From positions 322,989-335,014 of the forward strand of contig CM007337.1 of assembly GCA_000333855.2 (NCBI GenBank): a stretch of DNA of 12,026 nucleotides, in the 5' to 3' direction. This stretch comes from Endotrypanum monterogeii. Lineage: Eukaryota; Euglenozoa; Kinetoplastea; Trypanosomatida; Trypanosomatidae. Made by a program: the position numbers and the translations under genes. Under the pieces are notes generated by a model, which had not been told where the DNA came from, made no database searches, and saw only the letters and a program-made list of their open reading frames with translations. Shown here piece by piece: positions 1-8,103 of the stretch (position 1 is the stretch's first letter; each line of letters opens with the position of its first letter).

Positions 1-28
<28 letters not shown>
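1..28. repeat. (TA)14 microsatellite at the left edge
   Basis: A pure TA dinucleotide run fills the first 28 bases and is followed by non-repetitive sequence. The true length is unknown because the window begins inside it. The right edge of the window is also a TA run, but the sequence just inside this edge (positions 29-60) does not match what follows the TA tract of repeat copy A. Confidence 0.95.
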
Positions 29-31
<3 letters not shown>

Positions 32-156
32 TAATAGACACCGCTGTTTTGGAGGTAGGGGAAACTGTGGGAGGCACGCGCACAGGGCACATGTAAGTAA
101 TGAAAAAGCAAAATACCCACTGAGACAAAGAGCAACGCCTCGGGGAAGGAGGGGGG

Positions 157-160
<4 letters not shown>

Positions 161-193
<33 letters not shown>

Positions 194-198
194 GGGGG
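161..198 (+). repeat. (TG)n run followed by a G10 homopolymer
   Basis: An uninterrupted TG run covers 161-187. After a single C it is followed by ten consecutive G (189-198). The same TG-then-G design recurs at 433-454, 4025-4047, 7289-7312 (opposite strand) and, less perfectly, near 11040-11069. Confidence 0.9.
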
Positions 199-239
199 AG
201 GTAGGGAGGAGGGAAGGGGTTGCCGCCACGACTGCCCCC

Positions 240-263
240 CTCTAGAGAGAGAGAAAGAGAGCA
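240..263 (-). promoter_or_regulatory. Predicted trans-splice acceptor for the next gene to the left
   Basis: Read on the minus strand, an almost pure CT tract (from 262 down to 245) runs directly into AG at 243-242. This is the best pyrimidine-tract-plus-AG pair in the left flank. By the general trypanosomatid rule it would add the spliced leader to the next gene downstream of the kinesin, whose start codon would lie beyond position 1. A second pyrimidine tract near 398-435 with AG at 386-385 is an alternative. This is an inference from sequence alone. Confidence 0.4.
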
Positions 264-442
264 CACACCAAGCGAAGGAGCAAGTTAGGAGGCAGATTGA
301 AAATGAAGCAAGACAAATCTGTGTGCCTCCTCAGACCACAATGTCACAACCGCAGACAAACAGAGACGCATAAAAAGAGGGGCACTCGCAACAGCAGAGG
401 GGAGTCGGAGAAGAAGAGGGAAGGGAAGGGAAGTGTGTGTGG

Positions 443-475
443 TGGGGGGGGGGGTGGGGGGGTGGGGTGGGAGGG
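443..475 (+). repeat. G-rich block with quadruplex potential
   Basis: G-runs of 11, 7, 4, 3 and 3 are separated by single T or A residues (444-454, 456-462, 464-467, 469-471, 473-475). This fits the consensus for an intramolecular G-quadruplex with very short loops. It lies on the plus strand, which is the template strand for the kinesin transcript, so the RNA would be C-rich here. Confidence 0.75.
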
Positions 476-664
476 ACCATATTTCACGCGAGTTGGTGAC
501 GAAGGAATAAAAGATATCAGCACAGAAACATAACAAACAAAAAAAGGTTGATCATCTTTGTCAAAAGCGGAGAAGAAAAAGAAACGAGGAGGGGAGGGGG
601 GGAAGACGGATGAATGTGCGTACGAAAGAGTTTACGTTTTTCTTTTTTTTTTTTTTTGTAGCAA

Positions 665-3481
665 CTACAGCTCGCCATCTTCTGTTATATCGGACATGAT
701 GCGCCTCGCTCTTGTCTTGGCGCTGCGTACTTCACCCATATCAAAAAGATCGTCCTTACGCCGCCGCTGCTGTTTGGCGCGTTCGAGGGTGTTTTGGATC
801 TGCTCTTTTTGCTCTACTGCTTCCGCCTCATCCCCAGAGAGCTCAAGTCGGCGCAGCATGCGTAGCTGTTCGACTTTGTTTTCTTCGAGAGCGTTCCTCA
901 GGTCTTCGCATTCACACACCTTCACGTCGAAGCGAACTTGCCATTCCTTCAGTTCGTCTTGTAATCGTTGCAACTTTTTCTTGAGTTTCTTCTGACGGTA
1001 CGCTTTCTCCTGTAACTCGACGTTGCGCTGCTCAGAAAAATCAGCGAGACGTTTGTTGATGAGTTGCTGCATCTGCGCATCCTTCCTCTCAAGCTGCTCA
1101 CGGAACTGCTGCTCTAGTGCCACGAGCGCCTCTGTCTTGTCTCGTAACGAGATCTGGAAGTACTCGGCTTTCTCATTGTTCTTGACGATGATTGACTTCT
1201 GTTTCTCCAGAAGTGTGCGCAGCTGCTCCAGCTGGTCAGAGCGCTCGTGTAGGCGCATCTCCAGCCGACCGATTTCGTCCTCGGAGTGGGACGCTGCCGT
1301 CGTCTTTGTCTCGTATTCGTGCTGCAACTTGGCGATGTGTCGCTCCTGTTGCGCCATGGTAAGTTCAACCTTGGCGAGTTCCGTGCGTTGGGTCTCTAGC
1401 TCAGCGTAGAGTTCCTCGCGAGAGGCGGTAACCTGCTCAATCTTCGCCCTCGCTTCCTCGAGCTCCATCTGGAGGCTGCTCGTCACGGCAGAGCTCTGGA
1501 TGGGAGCGCCGGGGGCTTGCGAGGACTTCGGTGCTGCTTCCGAGCTCGCCGCCGCGTTATCATTCTTGCTGGCTGATTTCTGTGGGGTCATCGTCACCAC
1601 TGCCGTCGAGCCCGAGACTGGGGATGTCGCGGACATCAACTGATGTCGGAGCTTCTCGTTTTCTTCCTGTAGGAGCTGTATCACCATCGCACCATGGTCG
1701 TCGAGTTGAAGCGCCTCCAGCAGCTTCGCTTGGTGCTGCTGCTGCTGTTGCTGTACAAGAGATAGTGAGACTTGACCATCGCCGCTGCTACTGCCAAACA
1801 CACTCGATGCTCCCTTCAACTCGGCCAGTTCTTTCTTCACCTCCGCCAGCTGCTTCTCCAGCTGTGCTTTGCTAGACTTTAGCTCTTTCTTGGTCGCCTT
1901 GTGCTCTGCCTGCGATGCCTTGAGGTCGGCCGTCAGTGACTGAACCGTCTCCAACAAGGCTGCCTCGCCGCCCCCTTGGATTTTCTTGTCAGCGTCCCGC
2001 AGCACCTCCTCGAGTGACTTGGTCGCCTGCAGCTGCTCCAGTGTCTGCGCAGCCTTCTCCGCCGGCGTCAGGAAGTAGCTGTAACACTGCGTCCAGATAT
2101 CATGCAGCTGCGATTGCATCGCTGCCGCATTACTCTCCGAGATCTGCAGTTGATTTTGCAGCTGCCCGATCTCGTCCTCCATCGCCACGAGGCGCGTGTT
2201 GAACGCGTGCCGCTCTGCGCTGAGAGTGGCCCTCGTCGTCTCAAAGTCGACCAAATCCGCCTCGCGACTCTTCTCCGCACTGTCGAGCTGCACGTTCAGA
2301 TGACCCACCCTCTCTCTGAGCTGTGACACCTCCTCCTCCAGCCCTGCAGTGCCCTCCTTCTCGTATTTGACTAGTTTTTCGCGGAGTTCTTTTACGATGT
2401 CCGTCAGCTCTGCGATCTTCTGGTCCTTCGAGTCCATGTTCACCACCGGTTTGTTCTTGATCTGCTTGGCACGATCGGCAAACCGCAGTGTCGACACCGT
2501 TTCTGATATGTTGCGTTCGCTGGGGTTGATGTTGGCGAACATGACGGTCTTGCTGTTGCCGCCGAGAGAATCCTTCAGCAGCATCGTCAGGGGGCTGCTG
2601 CGGAACGGCACGTGCATGCCGCCTTTGACAATGGTGTCGATGACGGTGCCTAATGCGCTCAAGGAGAGGTTGATGTTGCACCCCTCCTTCAGCGTGTCAC
2701 CCGAGGCGCCGGTCTTTCCCTGGCGCTCGGAGCCGGCGAGGTCTACGAGGTTCAGCTTGCTGGACACGGCGCGGGTGCTGCCGTCTTCGAGGGTCTCCGT
2801 GCATTCTAGTATGAGGGCGAACACCGAATGTGAGCGGCTGCTGTCGGAGTTTAATTCGGTGGACGCGACGCGGCGCCGGTCTGTGCCGTCCTCCAAGTGC
2901 CGGATGACATCCTCCGGAAACTTGACCTGTGCCACAACGGCGCCCTGAACGAAAAATGTATGATCCTTGCTCTCTCGGATATCCAGCGACACCTGCTCCT
3001 TCGCAAGCAGATCACGCACCTTGCCGTTGTAGAGCTCCATGAAGGACACATACATGGTGAAGGTTTTGCCCGGCGCCTCGTCCTTCATTTTCTTGACAGA
3101 GCTAAAGATGTGCTTCACACAGCGTGGGATGACACCTTCAAGTGTGCCGTTGCCCATCACACCAGTCATGGTGTGTGTCTTACCGGACCCAGACTGGCCG
3201 TACGCGAACACGGTGGCGTTGAAGCCGCTCAGGACCGACTCGGTCAACGGCATAATGAATTGGGTGAAGATGTCCTCCTGGGAATAACTGTTGTTGATCA
3301 CTGCATCAAACGTCCACCGATCCGGCTCTCCAATTATACTATTGACGGTCACAGTATTCTGAGCCATATCCAGCTCAACGCAGGTCTTGTGCCCTACAGA
3401 CTTCTCCTTCTCACTAAGAGGGCGGCATCGAACAAGCACTTTGATGTTTTCTGCCGCGGCGGCGTGGTCCTTCTTGCCCAT
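665..3481 (-). CDS. N-terminal-motor kinesin, kinesin-2 (OSM-3/KIF17)-like
   Basis: This is a 938-residue microtubule motor. The motor domain covers about residues 12-345. It has the P-loop GQSGSGKT (95-102), switch I NSDSSRSHS (211-219), switch II DLAGSE (247-252) and the neck motif RAKQIKNKP (337-345). That neck, with the following PVVNMDSKDQKI, resembles the kinesin-2 neck more than kinesin-1 or kinesin-13, so an OSM-3/KIF17-like role in flagellar or plus-end transport is the best guess. From about 351 to 915 the tail is mostly heptad-like coiled coil, broken by a Q-rich stretch (577-584) and a Ser/Ala/Pro linker (about 617-668). No membrane segment or globular cargo domain is evident. The open frame continues 72 codons upstream, but only from a GTG and with no ATG. 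The ATG at 3481 is the first in frame and lies downstream of the predicted splice acceptor. The motor identity is certain; the subfamily is not. Confidence 0.93.
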   Translation of the reverse strand: MGKKDHAAAAENIKVLVRCRPLSEKEKSVGHKTCVELDMAQNTVTVNSIIGEPDRWTFDAVINNSYSQEDIFTQFIMPLTESVLSGFNATVFAYGQSGSGKTHTMTGVMGNGTLEGVIPRCVKHIFSSVKKMKDEAPGKTFTMYVSFMELYNGKVRDLLAKEQVSLDIRESKDHTFFVQGAVVAQVKFPEDVIRHLEDGTDRRRVASTELNSDSSRSHSVFALILECTETLEDGSTRAVSSKLNLVDLAGSERQGKTGASGDTLKEGCNINLSLSALGTVIDTIVKGGMHVPFRSSPLTMLLKDSLGGNSKTVMFANINPSERNISETVSTLRFADRAKQIKNKPVVNMDSKDQKIAELTDIVKELREKLVKYEKEGTAGLEEEVSQLRERVGHLNVQLDSAEKSREADLVDFETTRATLSAERHAFNTRLVAMEDEIGQLQNQLQISESNAAAMQSQLHDIWTQCYSYFLTPAEKAAQTLEQLQATKSLEEVLRDADKKIQGGGEAALLETVQSLTADLKASQAEHKATKKELKSSKAQLEKQLAEVKKELAELKGASSVFGSSSGDGQVSLSLVQQQQQQHQAKLLEALQLDDHGAMVIQLLQEENEKLRHQLMSATSPVSGSTAVVTMTPQKSASKNDNAAASSEAAPKSSQAPGAPIQSSAVTSSLQMELEEARAKIEQVTASREELYAELETQRTELAKVELTMAQQERHIAKLQHEYETKTTAASHSEDEIGRLEMRLHERSDQLEQLRTLLEKQKSIIVKNNEKAEYFQISLRDKTEALVALEQQFREQLERKDAQMQQLINKRLADFSEQRNVELQEKAYRQKKLKKKLQRLQDELKEWQVRFDVKVCECEDLRNALEENKVEQLRMLRRLELSGDEAEAVEQKEQIQNTLERAKQQRRRKDDLFDMGEVRSAKTRARRIMSDITEDGEL

Positions 3482-3562
3482 CGGGAGTGTGGGTTGTGTG
3501 GGGCGCGCCGAGGAGATGCAGCTTGTTAGCAGAAGATCGAAAAAACAACAGAGTACAAACGA

Positions 3563-3656
3563 CTTGGGAGCAACACGAAGAAGCAGGACAACAATATCAA
3601 TCACAAACGAGATAAGGAGAGGGAGGCAGAGAGAGAAAGAAAGAGGGGGGAGGGGG
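3563..3656 (-). promoter_or_regulatory. Predicted polypyrimidine tract and splice acceptor for the kinesin
   Basis: On the minus strand a long C/T tract covers about 3656-3610. The first AG after it is at 3564-3563. This would give an 81-nt 5' UTR with no upstream ATG before the start codon at 3481. It also excludes the hydrophobic-looking upstream extension of the reading frame from the mature mRNA. This rests on the usual trypanosomatid pattern of tract followed by first AG. Confidence 0.55.
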
Positions 3657-3773
3657 TGTAAAGCCGGCTGATGGGAAGAAACCCCTTTTTTTCCCACCTC
3701 TTTTTTTTCTTAAATCCTCTTTGCTGTACCTGAGGCAGAGCACACACAAATAAAAAAGTAATAATAAAAAAAA

Positions 3774-3789
3774 ATATATATATATATAT
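3774..3789. repeat. (AT)8 microsatellite
   Basis: A short alternating AT run preceded by an A-rich patch, in the spacer upstream of the kinesin. Confidence 0.9.
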
Positions 3790-4024
3790 CTTCCTGCACC
3801 GGTTTGATGAGAAGGACCGCGACGCCTCCAAAGAGAAGCAGGTCTGCGCGTGTATGTGGGGGAGAGAGAGGAAGGGGGAGAGGGAATGCTTCTTTGATTG
3901 CTGCTACACGTGGAATAGGTATGTGCGCAGGGTACACTGTCACCACCATCTCATGTATGTATTTTTATTCGAAGGGCGTTTGAGTGTATCGTCAATGAAC
4001 ATGCGACACATGAATCCGCATTTA

Positions 4025-4047
4025 GTGTGTGTGTGTGGGGGGGGGGG
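4025..4047 (+). repeat. (GT)6 followed by a G11 homopolymer
   Basis: Six GT units (4025-4036) run straight into eleven G (4037-4047). This is one of five occurrences of the same composite in the window. Confidence 0.9.
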
Positions 4048-4112
4048 TATGCGTAGGGTCGTGGATGGGTGAATGAAAGAGAGGGGTAAGAAGTAAACAT
4101 TATATTATACAT

Positions 4113-4137
4113 TATATATATATATATATATATATAT
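4113..4137. repeat. (TA)12 microsatellite
   Basis: An alternating TA run of about 25 bases in the non-coding spacer, just after a less regular AT-rich stretch. Confidence 0.9.
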
Positions 4138-4337
4138 GACATCACTATATTCTGCGTGCTAGCGCACTTGGGGCGTGACGAAACACCTTGAGTGACAGGC
4201 CTTCCCCCCTTCATGTTCCCGATGCACTTCCCTTTTCCCTTTTCCCTCTTTTTTTTTTCTAAGCCAAATATATACGCACCCGAAATCTATGAGACTCGTC
4301 AACATCGGATATGAGTGCATCCCCTTTTCTCCCTCCT

Positions 4338-4354
4338 CACACACACACACACAC
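4338..4354. repeat. (CA)n microsatellite
   Basis: A pure CA run of 17 bases in the 3' flank of the RRM-protein gene. Confidence 0.9.
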
Positions 4355-4433
4355 GGGAAGGGGGCACACGCATATTTTACTTGCCATTCCCAACGGCATG
4401 GTGACACTGGGAAAGAGGACGACAGACTTATTA

Positions 4434-4447
4434 GTATTATTATTATT
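4434..4447. repeat. (TAT)n trinucleotide run
   Basis: A short run of TAT units, the only trinucleotide microsatellite found outside the coding regions. Confidence 0.8.
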
Positions 4448-4756
4448 GATCGATGAATGTCAAGGGGAAATACACCGGCACAGTTGACGGTGTTCGGTGA
4501 GAAGAGGCGTCGGAAATACTTGTATCTTTATAAATAAATATAAATATATACATATATTTACCGGGCGTGGCAGACATCACAGTACCCACTGCCGCCGCCT
4601 TCAACAGCTGACTGACGGAGGTAGAGATGTGAGCACCATGTCCCACGTTGAACTCTCATAAACGCCTGTGTTCGCAGGTGAAACGCTACCGAGGATGACA
4701 ACGAATGCGAAGGACACATATATTGATACTTTCCGTTTTTTTTTCTTTCTTTTGTT

Positions 4757-6250
4757 CTACCTTGGGGACGTGTCTCCTGAAGGTGAAGCAGCGGCTTCAT
4801 CTTCCCATGCCTTCAGCGCTGCCAGCGCATCAGCTGACACCACCGGCTCAGCCACCAATGGTAAGGGTGTCTCATAGAGTGTTGGACGCAGTTGCATACC
4901 GTTCAATACCTGTAGTGCCCGCACCGCGGCAGCGGTCGAGGTGAAGACCAACTCAAGCGTCTTTGTGTTTGGAAGTATCGCAGCTACTGCGTCGCCTCGG
5001 GGAAGAGCGCCCAGTGCGGCGTCCACTGTAGAGTCAGGGAGCGGGGCAGATGTAGGTGTGCAAGGCACCGCTCTTGACAAGTACTGTGAGGGTGCCGCGG
5101 CGGTCGGTGAGTCACCGCCTTCCTGGGACGGTTGGCGTGCTTGTTTGGCTGCCGCTGCCGCTGCTGCTGTTGTGTCAGCAGAAGCGGCTGCAGGTACGCT
5201 GTCAGAGCTTCGGTACACCATGCAGCTCACCAGTTCGTGAGCGCTGTTTCCCTGGCAGACGTGCTGGACGCAGAGCTCTCGAACCTCCATTGCGCCCATG
5301 TGCAGAGGTATGTTGTGCAGTCGAACGACTTGGCTTGCAAGACGAGGGGCGCCGGCTGCATCAGTGAACGTACGGAGAGCGTAGCGGCGCTGCAGACTTT
5401 GAAGCAGACTAGCCCGACTGCATGGATCCTCCACAGGGAAAATACACGCCTTCACTTCCTGCGTGTTCATCCCGGATGCCGCCATGCGACCTACAACAGC
5501 TCCACAGCGATCCGCAGCGAAGATGGTGGTGGTAAGCTGATCTAGGCGAGCCTGTAGCGTAGCCATTTGCACGGCCAACTGTGTGTTTGATGGGGATACA
5601 ACAGGCGCGACCGTCGTGGTCGTGTATGCAACTGCCGCCTGGGTCCCCTCACTGCCATCACGAAAAGCCGATGAGACCCGTGTATCGGTGCTGGGAAGCA
5701 GTGATGATGGAGCAGAGTTCTCCCCTTCACCACGGCTCATTCCTGTTTTTTTATTCACAGAGTCGGTGAGCTGCCGACGTTCCATCTGCTGCACGAGCAG
5801 GTCTGTGTTTCGCTGACCCAGCACCACCTCGCCCATTGCTCGGTGCACCTCGTTGAGCTTTCTATTCAGACCATCTGCGGTGCACTCGAGATGTGCCAGA
5901 CGCCTTCCTAGAAGCGAGCATTCCTGCTGCATGAGCCGTATCATTTCTTCCTGCGTGCGTAGTGCATGCTGGGTTTTCCGTGCGAGCTCGCGCAGCTGAT
6001 CGATGGCGTGCGTGACTGTGGAAGTCGCTGACAATGTCGCTGGCGAAGCGAGTGTGGGAGATGCAGAGGAGTCCGCAATCGTGGGTGTGGTCTCCATGGC
6101 GTGACTAGATACGACTGCTGCTTTTTTTGCCAGAGGGGTAGTGGCATGGGAATTCGCTTTTCCCGTTTCCCCCCCAACCGCAGAGTGCGTCCCACGAAGG
6201 CGAGGCGGCGAGTGCATCAGCCACGGCCGATACAGCTTTGTTCTCCACAT
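4757..6250 (-). CDS. Coiled-coil protein with a divergent, insertion-split RRM; possible mitochondrial RNA-binding protein
   Basis: This is a 497-residue protein of no named family that I recognise. The N-terminus (MWRTKLYRPWLMHSPPRLRG) is basic and lacks acidic residues until Glu28, which is compatible with a mitochondrial presequence. After a Ser/Thr/Ala linker comes a coiled coil at about 81-161 and a shorter helix at about 222-242. The C-terminal part looks like an RRM: an RNP2-like strand VVRLHNIPL (308-316), a helix (319-334), a second strand (339-348), then an Ala/Ser/Pro-rich insertion of about 80 residues. An RNP1-like strand TLELVFTS (431-438) and helix (440-453) follow. The usual RNP1 aromatic residues are mostly replaced, so RNA binding may be weak or atypical. 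The ATG at 6250 follows a predicted splice acceptor by 20 nt. Met52 (6097) is an alternative start that would remove the presequence. The gene is certainly real; the RRM call is moderate and the location is inferred. Confidence 0.85.
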   Translation of the reverse strand: MWRTKLYRPWLMHSPPRLRGTHSAVGGETGKANSHATTPLAKKAAVVSSHAMETTPTIADSSASPTLASPATLSATSTVTHAIDQLRELARKTQHALRTQEEMIRLMQQECSLLGRRLAHLECTADGLNRKLNEVHRAMGEVVLGQRNTDLLVQQMERRQLTDSVNKKTGMSRGEGENSAPSSLLPSTDTRVSSAFRDGSEGTQAAVAYTTTTVAPVVSPSNTQLAVQMATLQARLDQLTTTIFAADRCGAVVGRMAASGMNTQEVKACIFPVEDPCSRASLLQSLQRRYALRTFTDAAGAPRLASQVVRLHNIPLHMGAMEVRELCVQHVCQGNSAHELVSCMVYRSSDSVPAAASADTTAAAAAAAKQARQPSQEGGDSPTAAAPSQYLSRAVPCTPTSAPLPDSTVDAALGALPRGDAVAAILPNTKTLELVFTSTAAAVRALQVLNGMQLRPTLYETPLPLVAEPVVSADALAALKAWEDEAAASPSGDTSPR

Positions 6251-6270
6251 ACTTGCAGGGTGTTGTGCTG

Positions 6271-6335
6271 CTGTGGAAGATGCGAAGGTAATGTAACACC
6301 AGCGGAAGAGGAAGAAAAAGAAGCAGAAGAGGGGG
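6271..6335 (-). promoter_or_regulatory. Predicted polypyrimidine tract and splice acceptor for the RRM-protein gene
   Basis: On the minus strand a C/T-rich tract (6335-6303) is followed about 30 nt later by CACAG, with AG at 6272-6271. The resulting 5' UTR would be only 20 nt. The next AG (6269-6268) would make it shorter still. A very short leader leaves open the use of the second in-frame ATG at 6097 in some transcripts. Confidence 0.5.
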
Positions 6336-7010
6336 CCTGGGAGGGAGGGGAGCGTCGAAATAAAAAATATTTAGAAAGATAACTCTTGTACGCTTTATAT
6401 TTCGAGCGACCTCCCCCTCCCCCCCTTCCCCTCATTAGCTTCTCTCTTCTTGTCCTGACAGCGTGATTGCCCAACCAACGATGTAGGCGGCAAGTGAAAG
6501 AGTGGGGGGGGAAGGGAGAGGGAGGGGTGTCTTCCCGCTAGTGTCTTTCCATCTTCGGGCCATAATGCAATACGAAGCGTTTTTCCCCATCTCCCCTCGT
6601 CGCTCGAAGCACACTGCGAGTACATTATGAAGGATGCGAGCCATTCGTGTTGATGAGATGCGAGCGCCAGCCTATTCTACCTCCCTCTCCCAGTCAAAGG
6701 TCCCGCTATCTCAGCAAGAGGTTTGCCCAGTCATTCCTACTCTTACGTAGAATGAACAAGTGAACTCGGTATGTTGCATATGGGGCTTTAGAGGAGATCC
6801 TCCATGGTGATATACATCACATTCACGTAGGTGCACACCAAGGAAAGAACGAAAACACAGTCAAGAGGCAGGTGGGGGAGGTCTTGTGCAATACACGCAA
6901 CAAAAAGATTGGTTAGTCGAGTTAACACTTTATTTCAACGCGTGCAGTGCTTTCATACACGACATACAGTTTGCACATTCTCCCTTCCCCCTCCCCCCCT
7001 GTGGTCAATA

Positions 7011-7032
7011 CACACACACACACACACACACA
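7011..7032. repeat. (CA)11 microsatellite
   Basis: A pure CA run in the 3' flank of the G-patch gene. Confidence 0.95.
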
Positions 7033-7180
7033 GGGGAGGATGTGAGGGGTCGAAAGAGTGCGTACGGAAAACTCACTCGCGTTGATCCGCGTGTGTGTGC
7101 CTTGTTTTCGAAATGTCGAGACTCCGAAGTGAAAGGCGAGAGGAAAAAAAAAAAGAGGCCGAAGGCGCCGTGAGTGAAGA

Positions 7181-7201
7181 GGGCGGGCGGGCGGGGGGGG
7201 G
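7181..7201 (+). repeat. Canonical G-quadruplex motif
   Basis: Three GGG tracts separated by single C residues are followed by nine G. This is a textbook four-tract arrangement with one-base loops. It is on the plus strand, the template strand for the leftward transcripts, within the 3' flank of the G-patch gene. Confidence 0.85.
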
Positions 7202-7288
7202 TCGATGTTGGGACTCTAGCTGTGGTGGTAAGGAGATCGACAGTGGGCACAATGGCAGTAGTATTTGTGCCATATGCCCCCTTCCTGT

Positions 7289-7312
7289 CCCCCCCCCCCC
7301 CACACACACACG
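7289..7312 (-). repeat. C13 run followed by AC units (minus strand: GT run then G13)
   Basis: Thirteen C (7289-7301) are followed by alternating AC. On the minus strand this reads as GT units leading into a G-run, the same composite seen on the plus strand at 161-198 and 4025-4047 but in the opposite orientation. Confidence 0.9.
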
Positions 7313-7467
7313 AGGTCGTACCTAGCGAACGCCGATAAACTTACAGAGGAAGGGAGGAAGAAGGGAGCCTCTCCCCCCTCCGTTACCAGTCATTGCGGTG
7401 TTTGCTCGTTTCCTTTTTTTTTAAATTATTATTTTTGTTCTCTTCTCTTCCTCCCCTCTTCAAATAC

Positions 7468-8103
7468 TCAGCTAGATTCATGTATGCGCTTGAGTTTACC
7501 ATCAAAAAAGCGGTGTCGACCTGCACGGCCGAGGCGTACTCCCCCACAGCGCTGCAAGAGCTCGTCGTCTGACATGCGAGTGACATCGCCCACATGATTG
7601 ATTTTCGACCGCTTACGACAGTCATCTTCATCGCTACTGCCTGACGACGAGGACGACGGGACTCCGCGCTGCCGCTTCACAGTCGTGCGAGTGGCGACGT
7701 GTACTCTCTCGCCTTCCGACTTGTCCTCTGCGATGCTGCTGCTGCTGCTGCTGCTGCGAATAATGACCTCGCGGCCGTCGGAGCTCGCTTCACTCACAAC
7801 ATCATCCTCATCATCTCTCATTGCAGAGGTACCTTCTTCCTGGGGATATGCCTTGCTCAGATCGTGCCTGCGTTTGTTAGTCCCTTCGTGGAGTTGGCCA
7901 TAGATTGCGTCAAGTTCAACGGCATGCGTCGATGCCAAACTCCCGCCGTTTGAGGGATCGGCGGCGTGGCCAAGGCCAGTGGCGGTGTGAGGGTCACGGC
8001 GGGTCACCTTCACGTAAGACTTGATGCCAGTGCGCTCCTTACCAAGCCCCTCACCTTCTTTCCAGCCATACTTCTCCATCATTTTCTTTGCTAAACCCGA
8101 CAT
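7468..8103 (-). CDS. G-patch domain protein, GPATCH4/PINX1-like
   Basis: This is a 211-residue protein whose first 46 residues form a G-patch. It has the conserved GLAKKMMEKYGW, GEGLGK and TGI blocks, followed by a basic strand and a closing GLGH (residues 43-46). G-patch proteins bind and activate DEAH-box helicases of the Prp43/DHX15 type, and the N-terminal position matches PINX1 and GPATCH4. The middle (about 91-165) is acidic and serine-rich, with two Ser runs (117-123, 150-154) flanked by Asp/Glu, plausible casein kinase 2 targets. The C-terminal segment (about 177-208, DDELLQRCGG then KLKRI) resembles in layout the motif after the acidic region of animal GPATCH4, so that family is favoured over PINX1. 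Basic clusters (143-146, 163-166) could act as nuclear or nucleolar signals. The ATG at 8103 directly begins the domain. An 8-unit GCT run on the plus strand encodes the first Ser tract. The family is clear from motifs; the helicase partner and the nucleolar location are inferred. Confidence 0.88.
   Translation of the reverse strand: MSGLAKKMMEKYGWKEGEGLGKERTGIKSYVKVTRRDPHTATGLGHAADPSNGGSLASTHAVELDAIYGQLHEGTNKRRHDLSKAYPQEEGTSAMRDDEDDVVSEASSDGREVIIRSSSSSSSIAEDKSEGERVHVATRTTVKRQRGVPSSSSSGSSDEDDCRKRSKINHVGDVTRMSDDELLQRCGGVRLGRAGRHRFFDGKLKRIHESS
7735..7757 (-). repeat. Coding GCT/AGC trinucleotide run (poly-Ser)
   Basis: Nearly eight perfect GCT units on the plus strand are read as consecutive Ser codons (residues 117-123) of the G-patch protein. 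The tract is a likely site of length variation between strains. Confidence 0.9.

Larger units (their letters stand above)
29..664. other. Non-coding 3' flank of the kinesin gene, with simple repeats
   Basis: No believable gene lies here; the open frames are short and made of low-complexity sequence. The stretch holds a TG run joined to ten G (161-198), a GT/G-rich block with a four-tract quadruplex motif (433-475) and long purine-rich stretches on the plus strand, which read as pyrimidine tracts on the transcribed strand. It should contain the kinesin 3' UTR and poly(A) site. In trypanosomatids the poly(A) site is set by the next downstream splice acceptor, so a site somewhere around 350-600 is likely, but no sequence signal fixes it. 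Confidence 0.7.
3482..4756. other. Intergenic spacer between the RRM gene and the kinesin
   Basis: This 1,275-base stretch has no gene I can support. It should hold the 3' UTR of the RRM-protein gene and the 5' UTR of the kinesin. It contains an AT run (3774-3789), GT joined to G11 (4025-4047), a TA run (4113-4137), a CA run (4338-4354), a TAT trinucleotide run (4434-4447) and an AT-rich, nearly palindromic patch (about 4525-4560). All short open frames cross these repeats and look like chance. Confidence 0.75.
6251..7467. other. Intergenic spacer between the G-patch gene and the RRM gene
   Basis: This 1,217-base stretch has no supportable gene. It carries a CA run (7011-7032), a four-tract quadruplex motif (7181-7201), a C13 run joined to AC units (7289-7312) and several plus-strand C- or G-rich blocks. 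It should contain the 3' UTR of the G-patch gene and the short 5' UTR of the RRM gene. The short open frames on both strands overlap each other across repeats and show no protein-like composition. Confidence 0.75.

Noticed and set aside
1..92. Minus-strand frame opening at the ATG at 92-90 and running off the left edge
   Set aside because: It stays open only by reading into the TA run as Tyr-Ile repeats. It is too short and too simple to support as the next gene.
3482..3697. 72-codon upstream extension of the kinesin frame with hydrophobic, signal- or membrane-like sequence
   Set aside because: It begins at GTG and contains no ATG. It is the translation of the pyrimidine tract before the splice acceptor. 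The first ATG is at 3481, just before the motor domain.
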